From contig JAJDTJ010000129.1 in NCBI GenBank assembly GCA_022827225.1, positions 186,001-250,000 on the forward strand: a stretch of 64,000 nucleotides of DNA, read 5' to 3'. How positions within the stretch are numbered: position 1 is the first letter of the stretch; the number at the start of each line of letters is the position of its first letter. The stretch comes from Candidatus Poribacteria bacterium (lineage in GTDB: Bacteria > Poribacteria > WGA-4E > WGA-3G). The position numbers were made by a program, and so were the translations under genes. Of this stretch, positions 1 to 8,194 are shown piece after piece. The notes below the pieces were generated by a model. That model saw nothing but the letters and a program-made list of their open reading frames with translations, was not told the DNA's origin and did no database searches.

Positions 1-123
1 GAGATGCTTGATGCCGAAAACATCATTACGGCAGAACGTGGAAGCGGTGTCAGAGTCTCGCCACATTTCTATAATACGGCATCTGAAATTGATCGTCTGC
101 TTGAAGTGCTACCCGATCTCTAA
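1..123 (+). CDS. C-terminal end of a class V aminotransferase-like protein (partial)
   Basis: Only the last 40 codons are in the window, ending in TAA. The tail reads ...RVSPHFYNTASEIDRLLEVL.., which is the usual end of PLP-dependent class V aminotransferases (cysteine desulfurase / selenocysteine lyase-like): an RxSPHFYNT block followed by a helix with DRLLE. The catalytic lysine and the rest of the fold lie upstream of the window, so the substrate cannot be judged. The gene is followed by a repeat-rich spacer before the next plus-strand gene. Confidence 0.7.
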   Translation, partial: EMLDAENIITAERGSGVRVSPHFYNTASEIDRLLEVLPDL

Positions 124-129
124 AAGGGT

Positions 130-290
130 TATCAGTGTTATAAGTTATAAGTTATAAGTTATAAGTGGTAAGTTAAGAGTGTTATTGTGGCGGTAATAGA
201 AAATGTACCAGACACAAGTTCTTAACCTATAACTGTTAACTTATAACCTTCCACCTCTTAACTTGTAACTGAAAGATTTTTTCGGAGAAA
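130..290. repeat. TTATAAGT-rich imperfect inverted repeat
   Basis: The left half has several tandem copies of GTTATAA / TTATAAGT followed by GGTAAGTTAAGAG. The right half has the complementary words CTTAACCTATAAC, GTTAACTTATAACC and CCTCTTAACTTG. The two halves could fold on each other. The same words recur around 28.4 kb, again just upstream of a coding start, so this looks like a dispersed non-coding repeat. Confidence 0.55.
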
Positions 291-294
291 AAAA

Positions 295-1794
295 TTGGAA
301 ATTACACATATACAAAATCATACGCGGTGGAAACCGATAGCGAGGACTGTTTTAACAACGTGTTTGTTGTTTATTCTTGGATGTCTACTGATGCTGGGTT
401 CGTGCACGATGCCGGGTGGCAATCAGAAGATTAGCAAGATCCGTCTCTCCATCCAAAATACGCTGCCCATCAAGCGAAAAAATGTGCCGATTGTGCTAAC
501 CGGAACCGAACTCCGAAACGTCAGCCCTGACTTTTCCTTTAAAGCGTATTCGGTTGTCACGGGGGAAGCTCCGCGGGAAGTGATGATACCGGCACAAGCG
601 GACGATTTGGACTACGATGGCGAACTGGATCAACTCTGTTTCTTGCTGAACTTAGCAGATGGAGAGACGAAAGAGGTATCCATTCTTTACGATCCGAGTG
701 TGAGAGCGACCCTAACACTCGACATCAACAAGCAGACGCGGGCGGCTATCTTTCCGGAACTGAACGCGGTGGCGGCAATGGAATCCAATTTGATAGCGTA
801 TCTACTGAAACCGGACGGTGCGTTCATCGCGTACGGTAAAAAACGGATGAAACGCTTCAGCCTCAACACAATGTTCCAAGCGGAATTGGATTATGAAGGA
901 AGTCCGATCTCACCTGAACTCAGAAATCATTTTCAGAGTAACGGCATAGTGCTTTCTCAACAGGTTCAAAAAGAGGTCGCAAAACCTGAACAACAGTGGA
1001 TCTTACGTGATCTTGAGAATCAAGAGACCTACTTTGTGCGTAAATCCTACAACAGTGAGGTTTCGAGCCTCGGACAGCCGACTGCCACAGAAGCTCACTT
1101 AGATGTTGTTCAATCAATAGGCTTATCGCTGAATGCGCTTCTCAACTCTGAAACCACGGATGTGGTCCCACTGAATTCTACTGAAGGCTTAATCGGCTGC
1201 GGCGGAATAGCATTGTGGGATAAGACATCGGAAACGATGGTGCCGTTACCACCAGAGGGCGATTACATCCGGATCCTTGCAAACGGGGCAATTCGATCTA
1301 TTGTTCAGCGCGTTGTTCCTGAATGGGATATTGGCGGTGAGACGCGGCGGTTAACGTCAACAACCTTCGTCTACGGAGAGAACCCGTGGATTGAGCATCA
1401 CGTGCATATCGACGGAAATCTACCCACGAATTACGCTATCGCCACAGGTATTCCGAATCTACAGGGTAGAAATGAGATAGACAGAGAACAAGGGGCGGTA
1501 TGGAGTTGGGGGACAGACCCCAGGGGAATGCACACGCTCGGTATCGCACTCATGGTACCTGTTGGGCGCGAGGTAGCGTTTATCGCCCGAACGGATGCTT
1601 CCGAAAAACCGATTTTACCGGTTATTCTGACACCGGACGCGAATGGTAGACTCAGCTATCGTACGTTCGCGATTTGGGGGGGCGGTATTGATGGGTTTGA
1701 GACGGAAGCCGATTTCGCGGGGCATATCCAGGTTACGACAACAGCATTGACGACACCGCCAGTCATCAAGTTTTTGCCTCCCGAAGAGAAATAG
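295..1794 (+). CDS. Putative lipoprotein, DUF4861-like
   Basis: 499 residues from a TTG start; GGAG lies 7 bases upstream of that TTG, which is why it was chosen. Residues 18-37 form a hydrophobic signal ending in a lipobox (LGSC) with Cys37 as the likely lipidated residue. The body has the pattern MESNLIAYLLKP...AYGK, which resembles DUF4861 proteins, a family often found near polysaccharide lyases. The fold is probably beta-rich and periplasmic or surface exposed. No catalytic residues can be named. It is followed after 26 bases by a TPP enzyme gene on the same strand, possibly co-transcribed. Confidence 0.6.
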   Translation: MEITHIQNHTRWKPIARTVLTTCLLFILGCLLMLGSCTMPGGNQKISKIRLSIQNTLPIKRKNVPIVLTGTELRNVSPDFSFKAYSVVTGEAPREVMIPAQADDLDYDGELDQLCFLLNLADGETKEVSILYDPSVRATLTLDINKQTRAAIFPELNAVAAMESNLIAYLLKPDGAFIAYGKKRMKRFSLNTMFQAELDYEGSPISPELRNHFQSNGIVLSQQVQKEVAKPEQQWILRDLENQETYFVRKSYNSEVSSLGQPTATEAHLDVVQSIGLSLNALLNSETTDVVPLNSTEGLIGCGGIALWDKTSETMVPLPPEGDYIRILANGAIRSIVQRVVPEWDIGGETRRLTSTTFVYGENPWIEHHVHIDGNLPTNYAIATGIPNLQGRNEIDREQGAVWSWGTDPRGMHTLGIALMVPVGREVAFIARTDASEKPILPVILTPDANGRLSYRTFAIWGGGIDGFETEADFAGHIQVTTTALTTPPVIKFLPPEEK

Positions 1795-1820
1795 CGTCGC
1801 GTCAATTATTGGAGAAAACA

Positions 1821-2420
1821 ATGCTTATCAAGGAAGAGTGTCTACAACTTATGGCGAACCAGCGTACAGACGAGATCGTTATAACGACGATGGGTAGCAG
1901 TGTGCCGTGGGGCAAAATATCGACACACCGGTTGGATTTCGCATCTGTCGGGAGTGCCATGGGGCACGCCGCTGATTTCGCACTCGGTATCGCACTCGCC
2001 AGACCGGACAAGCGGGTCGTTGTGATTAACGGCGATGGCAGTATGTTGATGTGTTTAGGCACATTGGCGACGATTACCGCGCTGAATAGACCGCCCGCGA
2101 ACTACCTCCTTTTCCTCTGTGATAACGGTTCCTATGAAGTCACCGGCAATCAACCTGTGCCTGCGGGCAACACCCGTTTCAGTTGGCCGACGATTGCTAA
2201 AGGTGCCGGTTTTGAGAAGGTTTACGAGTTTGATAATTCAGAAAAACTTGCATCCGAGCTTCCGAGAATCTGGCATGAAACGGGTCCGGTATTTGTGAGT
2301 CTGAAGATTGCACAGGCACACGAACCGCCGCCTGATCGGTGGGGCGGTTTTCCGTATCCGTATCTACAGGAGTCGCTTGCTGAATCTACGGATAAGTTAA
2401 AAGAAGCACTCGCGGATTAA
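1821..2420 (+). CDS. Thiamine pyrophosphate-binding decarboxylase subunit (beta/C-terminal half)
   Basis: 199 residues from ATG 1821, which has GGAG 6 bases upstream; an in-frame TTG at 1809 is less likely. It carries the TPP motif GDGSMLM followed by the Asn of CDNGSYEV, the GDG-X(about 26)-N signature that binds the Mg-diphosphate. The length fits the separate beta subunit of the sulfopyruvate/phosphonopyruvate decarboxylase type rather than a full-length TPP enzyme. The alpha (pyrimidine-binding) subunit is not next to it: the upstream gene is a lipoprotein and the downstream gene an aldo/keto reductase. The substrate is therefore unknown. Confidence 0.7.
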   Translation: MLIKEECLQLMANQRTDEIVITTMGSSVPWGKISTHRLDFASVGSAMGHAADFALGIALARPDKRVVVINGDGSMLMCLGTLATITALNRPPANYLLFLCDNGSYEVTGNQPVPAGNTRFSWPTIAKGAGFEKVYEFDNSEKLASELPRIWHETGPVFVSLKIAQAHEPPPDRWGGFPYPYLQESLAESTDKLKEALAD

Positions 2421-2515
2421 ACTGTCTGAAGCAAGATTTACAGGATTAATGGATTTTCAGGATAAGAAAAGTCGCGATTCGGAGATCGCTCCTACAAAAA
2501 AGGGAGAGAAGAAGA

Positions 2516-3415
2516 ATGGAAACTCAGAAATTAGAAATCAGACGGATGGGACGGACAGGGATGCGTCCGAACGCGCTTGCGCTTGGCGCAGCGTGGTTGT
2601 GGCGGAAACCGGATGCTGAAGTCATCGGTGCAATCCGGCGCGGGATTGAACTCGGTATTAACTACATCGACACCTATCCGGGACATGCCGAACACCTCTG
2701 GGGAGAGGCACTCTCCGATGGACTGCGCGAAAAGGTCTATCTGCAAGCGAAAGTAGGCACGCATCCTGAACGACGGAAAGATTTCTCGGCTGAAGGCACA
2801 CGCTGGAGTGTCACGAATAGCCTCAAGGATCTCCGCACGGATTATCTTGATGCTGTCCTTATCCACGATCCGGTGGATATGGAGAGCGTGTTGGCACCCG
2901 GGTGCGCGTTGGATACGTTGTTAGAGATGAAAGCGGAGGGTGCTGTCCGGCATATCGGTGCGGGGGTGCGTTCGCATGAATTCCACAAAGAGCTCATCGA
3001 AACCGGACATATCGACATTATCTTAACCTTCTTAGACTATACGCTCTTGTCGCAATCTGTAGCGGAGACGACATTGCCGTTGGCACGCGAACACGATGTC
3101 GGTATTATCCTCGCGAGTCCTTTAGGTATGGGGAGTTTGACGGGTGCGGAGCCGAATGTCGAAGATGAACGCAGACGCAACCCTGACGCTGAACCGAAGG
3201 CATATCTGATGTGGAAGTGGTGTCAGGAACGCGGGGTCAACATCCGTCATCTGGCGCTGCAGTTTTGTCTCGCTGCACCGATAGACGGCGTTGTGATGTT
3301 CGGTCCTGCGGACAAAGCGCAAGTGGAAGACGGATATGAGGCGGCGACTGCAGATATCCCAGAGGATATTTGGGAGGCGTTTGAATCGGAATTCGGTATC
3401 AAGCGCGGGATGTAA
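2516..3415 (+). CDS. Aldo/keto reductase family oxidoreductase
   Basis: 299 residues, NADPH-dependent oxidoreductase of the (beta/alpha)8 AKR fold. Visible family marks are GINYIDTY near residue 50, the catalytic-type Lys in VYLQAKVG, YLDAVLIHDP with the His, and a C-terminal cofactor-binding region. The loop after IDT is shorter than usual (IDTYPGHAEHLWGEAL), so the assignment of the catalytic Tyr is uncertain. AGGGAGAG lies close upstream of the ATG. The 95-base spacer before it holds a fragment of a short repeat (GTCGCGATTCGGAGATCGC). The substrate is unknown. Confidence 0.8.
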   Translation: METQKLEIRRMGRTGMRPNALALGAAWLWRKPDAEVIGAIRRGIELGINYIDTYPGHAEHLWGEALSDGLREKVYLQAKVGTHPERRKDFSAEGTRWSVTNSLKDLRTDYLDAVLIHDPVDMESVLAPGCALDTLLEMKAEGAVRHIGAGVRSHEFHKELIETGHIDIILTFLDYTLLSQSVAETTLPLAREHDVGIILASPLGMGSLTGAEPNVEDERRRNPDAEPKAYLMWKWCQERGVNIRHLALQFCLAAPIDGVVMFGPADKAQVEDGYEAATADIPEDIWEAFESEFGIKRGM

Positions 3416-3440
3416 GTACAAAATTTAAGGAGAGTCAATT

Positions 3441-3656
3441 ATGAATGCGCCAAATCTTTCTGACGAGAAAATCTGCAAACCCCATTCTAAACAGACGAAA
3501 GCAGCCGCTTGGAATGGACTCCGACGCGTCATGGAAAGTGTCCACAAAAAAAACAGAGGGATAAGCGAAGCGGAGGTGTGTGCAGACATCCAACGTGCGG
3601 TTACCGAGCTTCGCAATGAAGAATATAGTAAGAAAACGCAGCGTTGTTCTGGATAG
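3441..3656 (+). CDS. Small hypothetical protein, helical
   Basis: 71 residues with a good AAGGAG site 7 bases before ATG, 25 bases after the aldo/keto reductase stop, so probably co-transcribed with it. The central part (WNGLRRVMESVHKK...EAEVCADIQRAVTELR) is predicted helical and resembles small antitoxin-like proteins, but I recognise no family. It ends 15 bases from the convergent trpA stop. Confidence 0.45.
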   Translation: MNAPNLSDEKICKPHSKQTKAAAWNGLRRVMESVHKKNRGISEAEVCADIQRAVTELRNEEYSKKTQRCSG

Positions 3657-3671
3657 TTTTTTACAGTCAAC

Positions 3672-4472
3672 CTATGCCTTTACCCCCTCGGCCAAATTGG
3701 ACGCGAATTGCTTCACCGCAGCGAGCAATTTCGCTTCATCGTCGATATGCTCTTCAACGACATTGACAATAGCACTCCCGACAATTACACCATCAGCGAC
3801 TTGCGCGACTTGCGTTGCTTGTTCAGAAGTAGAGACACCGAAACCGACACTGATCGGCTTATCCGTGTGTTTACGGAGTTCTGCAATCATCGGTGCGATT
3901 TCGTTTGATAACATTGCCCGTGCCCCTGTTACACCGGTTACCGAAACACAATAGATAAATCCTGTGCTGACGGATGCGATTAATTGCATCCGTTCCGGTG
4001 GACTTGTCGGTGCGACGAGAAAGATCGTGGCGAGGTTATACTTCGGTGCGACCTCAAGGAGCGGTTTCGCCTGTTCTGGCGGTAGGTCCGGCACGATGAG
4101 ACCGTCCACGCCTGCCGCTTGTGCTGCCTTACAGAATGCCGCTTCCCCCATCCGAAAGATCGGGTTATAGTAACTCATAATGGCAATCGGGATGTCTGTC
4201 TCTGGACGGATGGATGCCACAATTTCCAAAATCTGCTGGAGTGAGATATTATGTGTGAGTGCGCGTTCGCTTGCGCGTTGGATAGTGGGTCCGTCTGCGA
4301 TTGGATCGGAGAATGGGACACCGAGTTCGATGAGGTCTGCGCCTGCTTCCACGAGTGTGAGCAGAAGCTTGGATGTAAGCTCTGGGTTCGGATCTCCGGC
4401 ACAGAGGTAGGGCATAAATGCCCTGGTGTCTTGGTCTCGGAGTTCTTGAAATTTTTTGTCTATTCGGTTCAT
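3672..4472 (-). CDS. trpA: Tryptophan synthase alpha chain
   Basis: 266 residues, the usual TrpA length. It cleaves indole-3-glycerol phosphate to indole and glyceraldehyde 3-phosphate in complex with TrpB. The signature DLIELGVPFSDPIADGP places the catalytic Glu at residue 49 and Asp at 60, the numbers known for the E. coli enzyme. The phosphate-binding region GFGVST and GSAIV near the C terminus are present. trpB and other trp genes are not adjacent, so the gene stands alone with its own strong promoter. Its leader is about 33 bases and shows no attenuator. Confidence 0.95.
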   Translation of the reverse strand: MNRIDKKFQELRDQDTRAFMPYLCAGDPNPELTSKLLLTLVEAGADLIELGVPFSDPIADGPTIQRASERALTHNISLQQILEIVASIRPETDIPIAIMSYYNPIFRMGEAAFCKAAQAAGVDGLIVPDLPPEQAKPLLEVAPKYNLATIFLVAPTSPPERMQLIASVSTGFIYCVSVTGVTGARAMLSNEIAPMIAELRKHTDKPISVGFGVSTSEQATQVAQVADGVIVGSAIVNVVEEHIDDEAKLLAAVKQFASNLAEGVKA

Positions 4473-4511
4473 GGGTATGCGTAGGTCTCGGCTTCCTATT
4501 GCGTTTTTTTA

Positions 4512-4540
4512 ATTATACCCTGCAAGAACCGAATTGTCAA
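4512..4540 (-). promoter_or_regulatory. Sigma70-type promoter of trpA
   Basis: On the minus strand, TTGACA (4540-4535) and TATAAT (4517-4512) are separated by 17 bases, an exact match to the housekeeping consensus. Transcription would begin about 33 bases before the trpA ATG. Confidence 0.8.
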
Positions 4541-4674
4541 GAGGTTTGTTGGTTTACAAAACACTTAGCCTATTGCTATAAGCGTTTCCTCGACTTCGCG
4601 AGGTAGCTGAACAAAAATGAAATAAGAGGCAGAAAACCGAATGCCTTATACCTCCACCACGTTTTGAGAAATTA

Positions 4675-4739
4675 TAGTAGATCCCGTAATTATTTGCACA
4701 TATTTTGAAGAGACGGGAGAACCATGAATTGCCCTACTA
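4675..4739. repeat. Nested short inverted repeats
   Basis: TAGTAG...CTACTA (4675-4680, 4734-4739) encloses TCCCGT...ACGGGA (4682-4687, 4713-4718). This may be a small dispersed element. It lies between the trpA promoter and the 3' end of the next minus-strand gene; the spacing is loose for a terminator. Confidence 0.3.
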
Positions 4740-4746
4740 CGAACGG

Positions 4747-5010
4747 TTATGTATCAAAATCTAACGCTTCATCAATACGCTCGATAATCCACTCTTTAAT
4801 AAGCTCACCTGCTGGTATGTCGCGTTCCTCAGCAAGTCTTATCACGACTTCTACGTCTTCGGATGTTAACCAGACAGAGGCTTTGAATTCATCGCCCTGT
4901 TTCAAGAGCGCGCCCTCTTGTTGATCCATCTCTTGGGCTGCGAAGTATTCATCCTCATCGTAGACATCTTCGTATTCTTCAACTTCCGGGTCTATGATAT
5001 GTTTAAGCAT
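4747..5010 (-). CDS. CopG/ribbon-helix-helix antitoxin-like protein
   Basis: 87 residues. An acidic N terminus is followed by KASVWLTSEDVEVVIRL and a helix IPAGELIKEWIIERI, the strand-helix-helix pattern of CopG-type DNA-binding antitoxins. AGGAGG lies 8 bases before the ATG. It ends a two-gene unit, starting 18 bases downstream of the AAA ATPase gene. It may regulate that unit. No RelE/BrnT-type toxin is adjacent, so a toxin-antitoxin role is inference. Confidence 0.55.
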   Translation of the reverse strand: MLKHIIDPEVEEYEDVYDEDEYFAAQEMDQQEGALLKQGDEFKASVWLTSEDVEVVIRLAEERDIPAGELIKEWIIERIDEALDFDT

Positions 5011-5028
5011 TATTAGTTCCTCCTATGT

Positions 5029-6639
5029 TTAATCCTGAAGAGATGATGGACTTTGTTGGATAACAGGAATGACGTAACTTCGGATCGTGAAACCGTCCAC
5101 CTTTTCTGTCTCTACCCGCGGTTCTGGGACATCTCGGTGATCAAAGACGACGTAGTATCCTTCTATCGCCTTCTCCAATTTGAGATACGCGGCGAGCTGC
5201 TGCTTGCCCGTCTGATAACGATTCTCGCCCCTCCAAATCTTGGTTTCAACGATATATTTTCCTTGGTTGTAGATGATACAGGGGTCTATCCGCCCACGTC
5301 CCGTTTGGACTTCAAGGTACATGCTGCCCCCCACCGTTTGGACGAACCCATCAAGATAGGTAAGGAGAAGATGCCTACCGACAGACTCTTGCGGCGTTTG
5401 TGGCACTTGCAGAATTCGGAAGCCTGCCCGCGCGATGAAGTCTCGGAAATTATCAAGCAGCGCCCGCATCTCAATCTCTCCCGTGTCTGTGAGGTAAGCC
5501 CGGAAACCTATGGTGCTGTTTTCAGGGAAGTACACTTCTTCGAGCCCGTTCACTGTCGGTTTGAATGCTTGCAGGATGCGATAGAGATAAATTGGGTTGG
5601 CAATGTTGCATAAACCATCTGCCCCCTCTGTAATGACACCATAAGTAGCGAGTTCACTGATAATTTCATCGTCGAGATTGAAGGGTACGCCGTCTTCATA
5701 AGCTGTAATTCGCATGAGAACTTTTTCAAAGCGTGGATCCTTGCGGATATTGGTTGTCAGATGTTCAATGTTAGTGTTCCGACGGCGGAGGAGCTGCCTG
5801 TGTGCGATCGTCCAGTGCGCCATTGTAATCGTCTCGGTTTTCGGGATGTCCATCTCTTCTGTGAGAATCTGCGCGAGGCGATTGACAAGGACAGGTTGAC
5901 CTGCGGTTTGCTTATGAATAGATGTGATAACTTCGGGCGCGAAGGCTTGACCGATTTCATCCGTGTATTGTCCAAGCAATTCACGCACCTCCTCAATTGT
6001 GAAGTTGGGCAAATGGAATTCATCCTGAATATTGAACGGCGAAATGGAACGATCATAGTTGAGCTGGGTGATACTCTTAACGCCGACAATGCTGACGCTA
6101 TGAGGGCATCGGGGTTTACCGGCGATGTAGATGTGGCGCAGCGTATGCAGAAAATCACTCAGGGCGGCTTGGGGGATACCATCAAACTCGTCGATAACAA
6201 TAACAACCTTTTGTTTGTTATCTTTGAGGTCGAGGAAATTAGCAAACTGCCTAAAGAATTCCAGCAGTGAAAGATGATCGGTGAGCGTTGTGTTTGCTAA
6301 AAATTGTGCTAAAGCGTCCGAAGGTGCGCTGTCGCGTTTCTGGAAAATCTGCTCAATTCCGCGGTGGATCTGCTGGTAAAGGTGTCCATAGAAAGTGGAA
6401 GTGGAAAGGTTTTTATAGATATCAAAATTCAGCGGAATCGGAAAGTAGTTGAGCTCTTCTGTTATAAGCCTATCAAGGGCACGCTGAAAGAAGGTGGTCT
6501 TGCCGGTTTGACGCGGTGCAAAGATAACGATATACCTGCCTTCTTTGATGCGGTTGATGAAATCGTTAATCCGCTCAGCGCGTGCGACGACATAGTTTTC
6601 CGATGGATGTACGGGACCTTGGGTGCCGAAACGTCTCAT
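5029..6639 (-). CDS. AAA-like ATPase fused to a PD-(D/E)XK nuclease-like domain
   Basis: 536 residues. The N-terminal P-loop is APRQTGKTT (Lys47), with Walker B VVIVIDEFDG near 143-153 and a winged-helix-like middle, matching the AAA-like domain that starts with FxTxGPV. The C terminus has RIDP (Asp452) and ETK (Glu465, Lys467), the D...ExK core of PD-(D/E)XK nucleases. A GxxYLEVQTGRGR stretch precedes it. Such ATPase-nuclease fusions are common and poorly characterised; roles in mobile DNA or defence have been suggested for relatives. It is the first gene of a unit with the CopG-like gene. An extended -10 (TGATATAAT) lies upstream. Confidence 0.75.
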   Translation of the reverse strand: MRRFGTQGPVHPSENYVVARAERINDFINRIKEGRYIVIFAPRQTGKTTFFQRALDRLITEELNYFPIPLNFDIYKNLSTSTFYGHLYQQIHRGIEQIFQKRDSAPSDALAQFLANTTLTDHLSLLEFFRQFANFLDLKDNKQKVVIVIDEFDGIPQAALSDFLHTLRHIYIAGKPRCPHSVSIVGVKSITQLNYDRSISPFNIQDEFHLPNFTIEEVRELLGQYTDEIGQAFAPEVITSIHKQTAGQPVLVNRLAQILTEEMDIPKTETITMAHWTIAHRQLLRRRNTNIEHLTTNIRKDPRFEKVLMRITAYEDGVPFNLDDEIISELATYGVITEGADGLCNIANPIYLYRILQAFKPTVNGLEEVYFPENSTIGFRAYLTDTGEIEMRALLDNFRDFIARAGFRILQVPQTPQESVGRHLLLTYLDGFVQTVGGSMYLEVQTGRGRIDPCIIYNQGKYIVETKIWRGENRYQTGKQQLAAYLKLEKAIEGYYVVFDHRDVPEPRVETEKVDGFTIRSYVIPVIQQSPSSLQD

Positions 6640-6693
6640 TTTCCTCTCCGTTTCTGGTACGTCTCAATATTATTTTTCCGGTCTCAGCAACGT

Positions 6694-6699
6694 ATTATA
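6694..6699 (-). promoter_or_regulatory. Extended -10 promoter element of the ATPase operon
   Basis: Minus-strand TATAAT preceded by TG one base upstream, about 55 bases before the ATG of the AAA/nuclease gene. No good -35 is seen, which suits an extended -10 promoter. Confidence 0.5.
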
Positions 6700-6747
6700 T
6701 CACATTTCTGTATGAAAATCCATACTGAATTTTCTGCGGTAGTAGCC

Positions 6748-6776
6748 TTGCAATCTCGTTGCTAATATGCTATACT
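6748..6776 (+). promoter_or_regulatory. Promoter of the Uma2 gene
   Basis: TTGCAA (6748-6753) and TATACT (6771-6776), separated by 17 bases, divergent from the ATPase promoter. The leader would be about 47 bases and carries GGAGG before ATG 6830. Confidence 0.65.
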
Positions 6777-6829
6777 TTTACGGAGAATATGAAGGGATAA
6801 TAGCCTGATTAATGTTCACGGAGGCGCGT

Positions 6830-7405
6830 ATGTCATCTCTTGCAGCACAGACCATCTACACACCAGAAGAATACATCGCTTTGGAACGTAAAGCGACGTT
6901 GAAAAGCGAATATATTAATGGAGAAATATTTGCGATGTCCGGGGCAAGTAACGCCCACAATCTCATCACATTGGATATAGGGACTGAACTAAACATCCAA
7001 TTGCGAGAGCGTCAATGCTTGGTCTACACTAACGATATGCGCGTTCGGACGAGTCCAAGCGGTTCATATTTTTACCCAGATGTGGTTGTCGTTTGCGGAA
7101 AACCTCATTTTGAGGATAACGCCTTTGACACACTCCTCAACCCTGTCCTTGTGATGGAGGTGCTTTCACCTTCAACCGAAGTGTATGACAAAGGCGAAAA
7201 ATTTAGGCACTATCAAGAACTTACATCTTTGCGGGAATACATCCTCGTTTCACAAGACAGGATCCGCGTTGAACACTATCGTCTTACACAGACGCAGTGG
7301 GTGCAGACCGAGTTTCGTGCCCGCGAAGATGTGCTGCCACTCGTTTCCATTGGATGCGAACTCCCCTTGCACGACATCTACAGACGTGTTCCTGAGGTTA
7401 TTTAA
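6830..7405 (+). CDS. Uma2 family endonuclease-like protein (DUF820)
   Basis: 191 residues from ATG 6830, chosen because GGAGG is 4 bases upstream; an ATG at 6812 lacks a site. It shows the Uma2 layout: TPEEYIALER, YINGEIFAMSG, YPDVVVVCG with the Asp, VLVMEVLSPSTE with the Glu, and YDKGEKFRHYQ. These are the PD-(D/E)XK nuclease residues. Uma2 genes occur in many copies in cyanobacteria and other phyla; their biological function is unknown. The gene overlaps the convergent aspartic protease gene by 4 bases. Confidence 0.85.
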   Translation: MSSLAAQTIYTPEEYIALERKATLKSEYINGEIFAMSGASNAHNLITLDIGTELNIQLRERQCLVYTNDMRVRTSPSGSYFYPDVVVVCGKPHFEDNAFDTLLNPVLVMEVLSPSTEVYDKGEKFRHYQELTSLREYILVSQDRIRVEHYRLTQTQWVQTEFRAREDVLPLVSIGCELPLHDIYRRVPEVI

Positions 7406-7779
7406 TAAACCGCCTTTTCTAATACAACGGTTCGTCTGACAAAATCAATCTCCAGACGATACTCTTGTAATAAATGTGTCCCGACAAGAATATCGCTATT
7501 AACCACGAAAGTAGCCTCTGCCGGAATCATCTTGCCATCAAAAAGGAAATTAACCCGATAAAGTTCCTCCACAATAGTTTGTCCACCAGCTAATACAGAA
7601 GTCACTTCTCCTATGTATTGAGGATTTAACGCTTTTCGTAAAGCTTCAGGCAATTCCAGATCCCCATTGAAGCCAGTATCAATAGTTGCCGTCCACTCTT
7701 GTTCTGCGATAGAGAGAGTGATTGTTGGCACCCCTGTATCCGACACTGTTCCTTGAATCACCGTCGTCCACCTTTCCAA
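7402..7779 (-). CDS. Retropepsin-like (clan AA) aspartic protease
   Basis: 125 residues. The active-site motif is IDTGFNGDLELP near residue 33, matching the DTG of retropepsin-fold proteases. The C-terminal half has DILVGTHLLQEYRLEIDF, the second conserved strand pattern of small clan AA proteins. One DTG per chain implies a dimeric active site. It overlaps the upstream small gene by 22 bases, so the two are probably translated together. The pairing suggests an accessory two-gene module; its substrate is unknown. Confidence 0.75.
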   Translation of the reverse strand: MERWTTVIQGTVSDTGVPTITLSIAEQEWTATIDTGFNGDLELPEALRKALNPQYIGEVTSVLAGGQTIVEELYRVNFLFDGKMIPAEATFVVNSDILVGTHLLQEYRLEIDFVRRTVVLEKAVY

Positions 7780-8009
7780 AGATAGGCTTCATAGCCGACG
7801 CGCTCAAAGAAAAGTGGGGAAGTCAAGCCTTCAGTTTCGCGCTTTTTAACAATTTCTATGGCAGAATCGCCGAACCAAATTTGTTCGGTTTTCGGATCGA
7901 TACCGGCGGTTTGCCCGATTCGTTCGGTGATATCGTGCTGTTTCTGGTATTCTGCCCAAATCTGCTTACATTTGCGGGAATCGGCTTCCGTCCACTCTGG
8001 ATGTTTCAT
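7758..8009 (-). CDS. Small hypothetical protein upstream of the aspartic protease
   Basis: 83 residues, charged and soluble, with WTEADSRKCKQIWAEYQKQ at the N terminus and IWFGDSAIEIVKKR in the middle. I do not recognise a domain. It overlaps the aspartic protease start by 22 bases, which implies coupled translation and a shared function. GGGAG lies rather far (about 14 bases) upstream of the ATG. Confidence 0.55.
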   Translation of the reverse strand: MKHPEWTEADSRKCKQIWAEYQKQHDITERIGQTAGIDPKTEQIWFGDSAIEIVKKRETEGLTSPLFFERVGYEAYLWKGGRR

Positions 8010-8149
8010 TTTTATTTTATATCTCCCTAAGGATGTTTAGATACGTTTTCTGTTTTGCTGCTTTCCGAGTACCAAAACGGTGAGATCGCTTGTACTTATG
8101 CTAACCATACGATACCATAAAACTTTGACTTGTGTCAAATTTATCAATA

Positions 8150-8182
8150 GTGATAGGCGAGGTGCAACACCTCACCCATCAC
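8150..8182. repeat. Short palindrome downstream of clpB
   Basis: GTGATAGGCGAGGTG pairs with CACCTCACCCATCAC over a 3-base loop (13 of 15 pairs). It lies 12 bases past the clpB stop. It belongs to the family of G/C-rich intergenic palindromes found elsewhere in the window and could act as a transcription terminator or RNA-stabilising hairpin. Confidence 0.5.
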
Positions 8183-8194
8183 CAAATTACAAAA

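Noticed and set aside
5053..6270. Plus-strand frames of 186 and 169 codons opposite the AAA/nuclease gene
   Set aside because: The minus-strand protein has clear Walker and nuclease motifs, so the plus frames are shadows.
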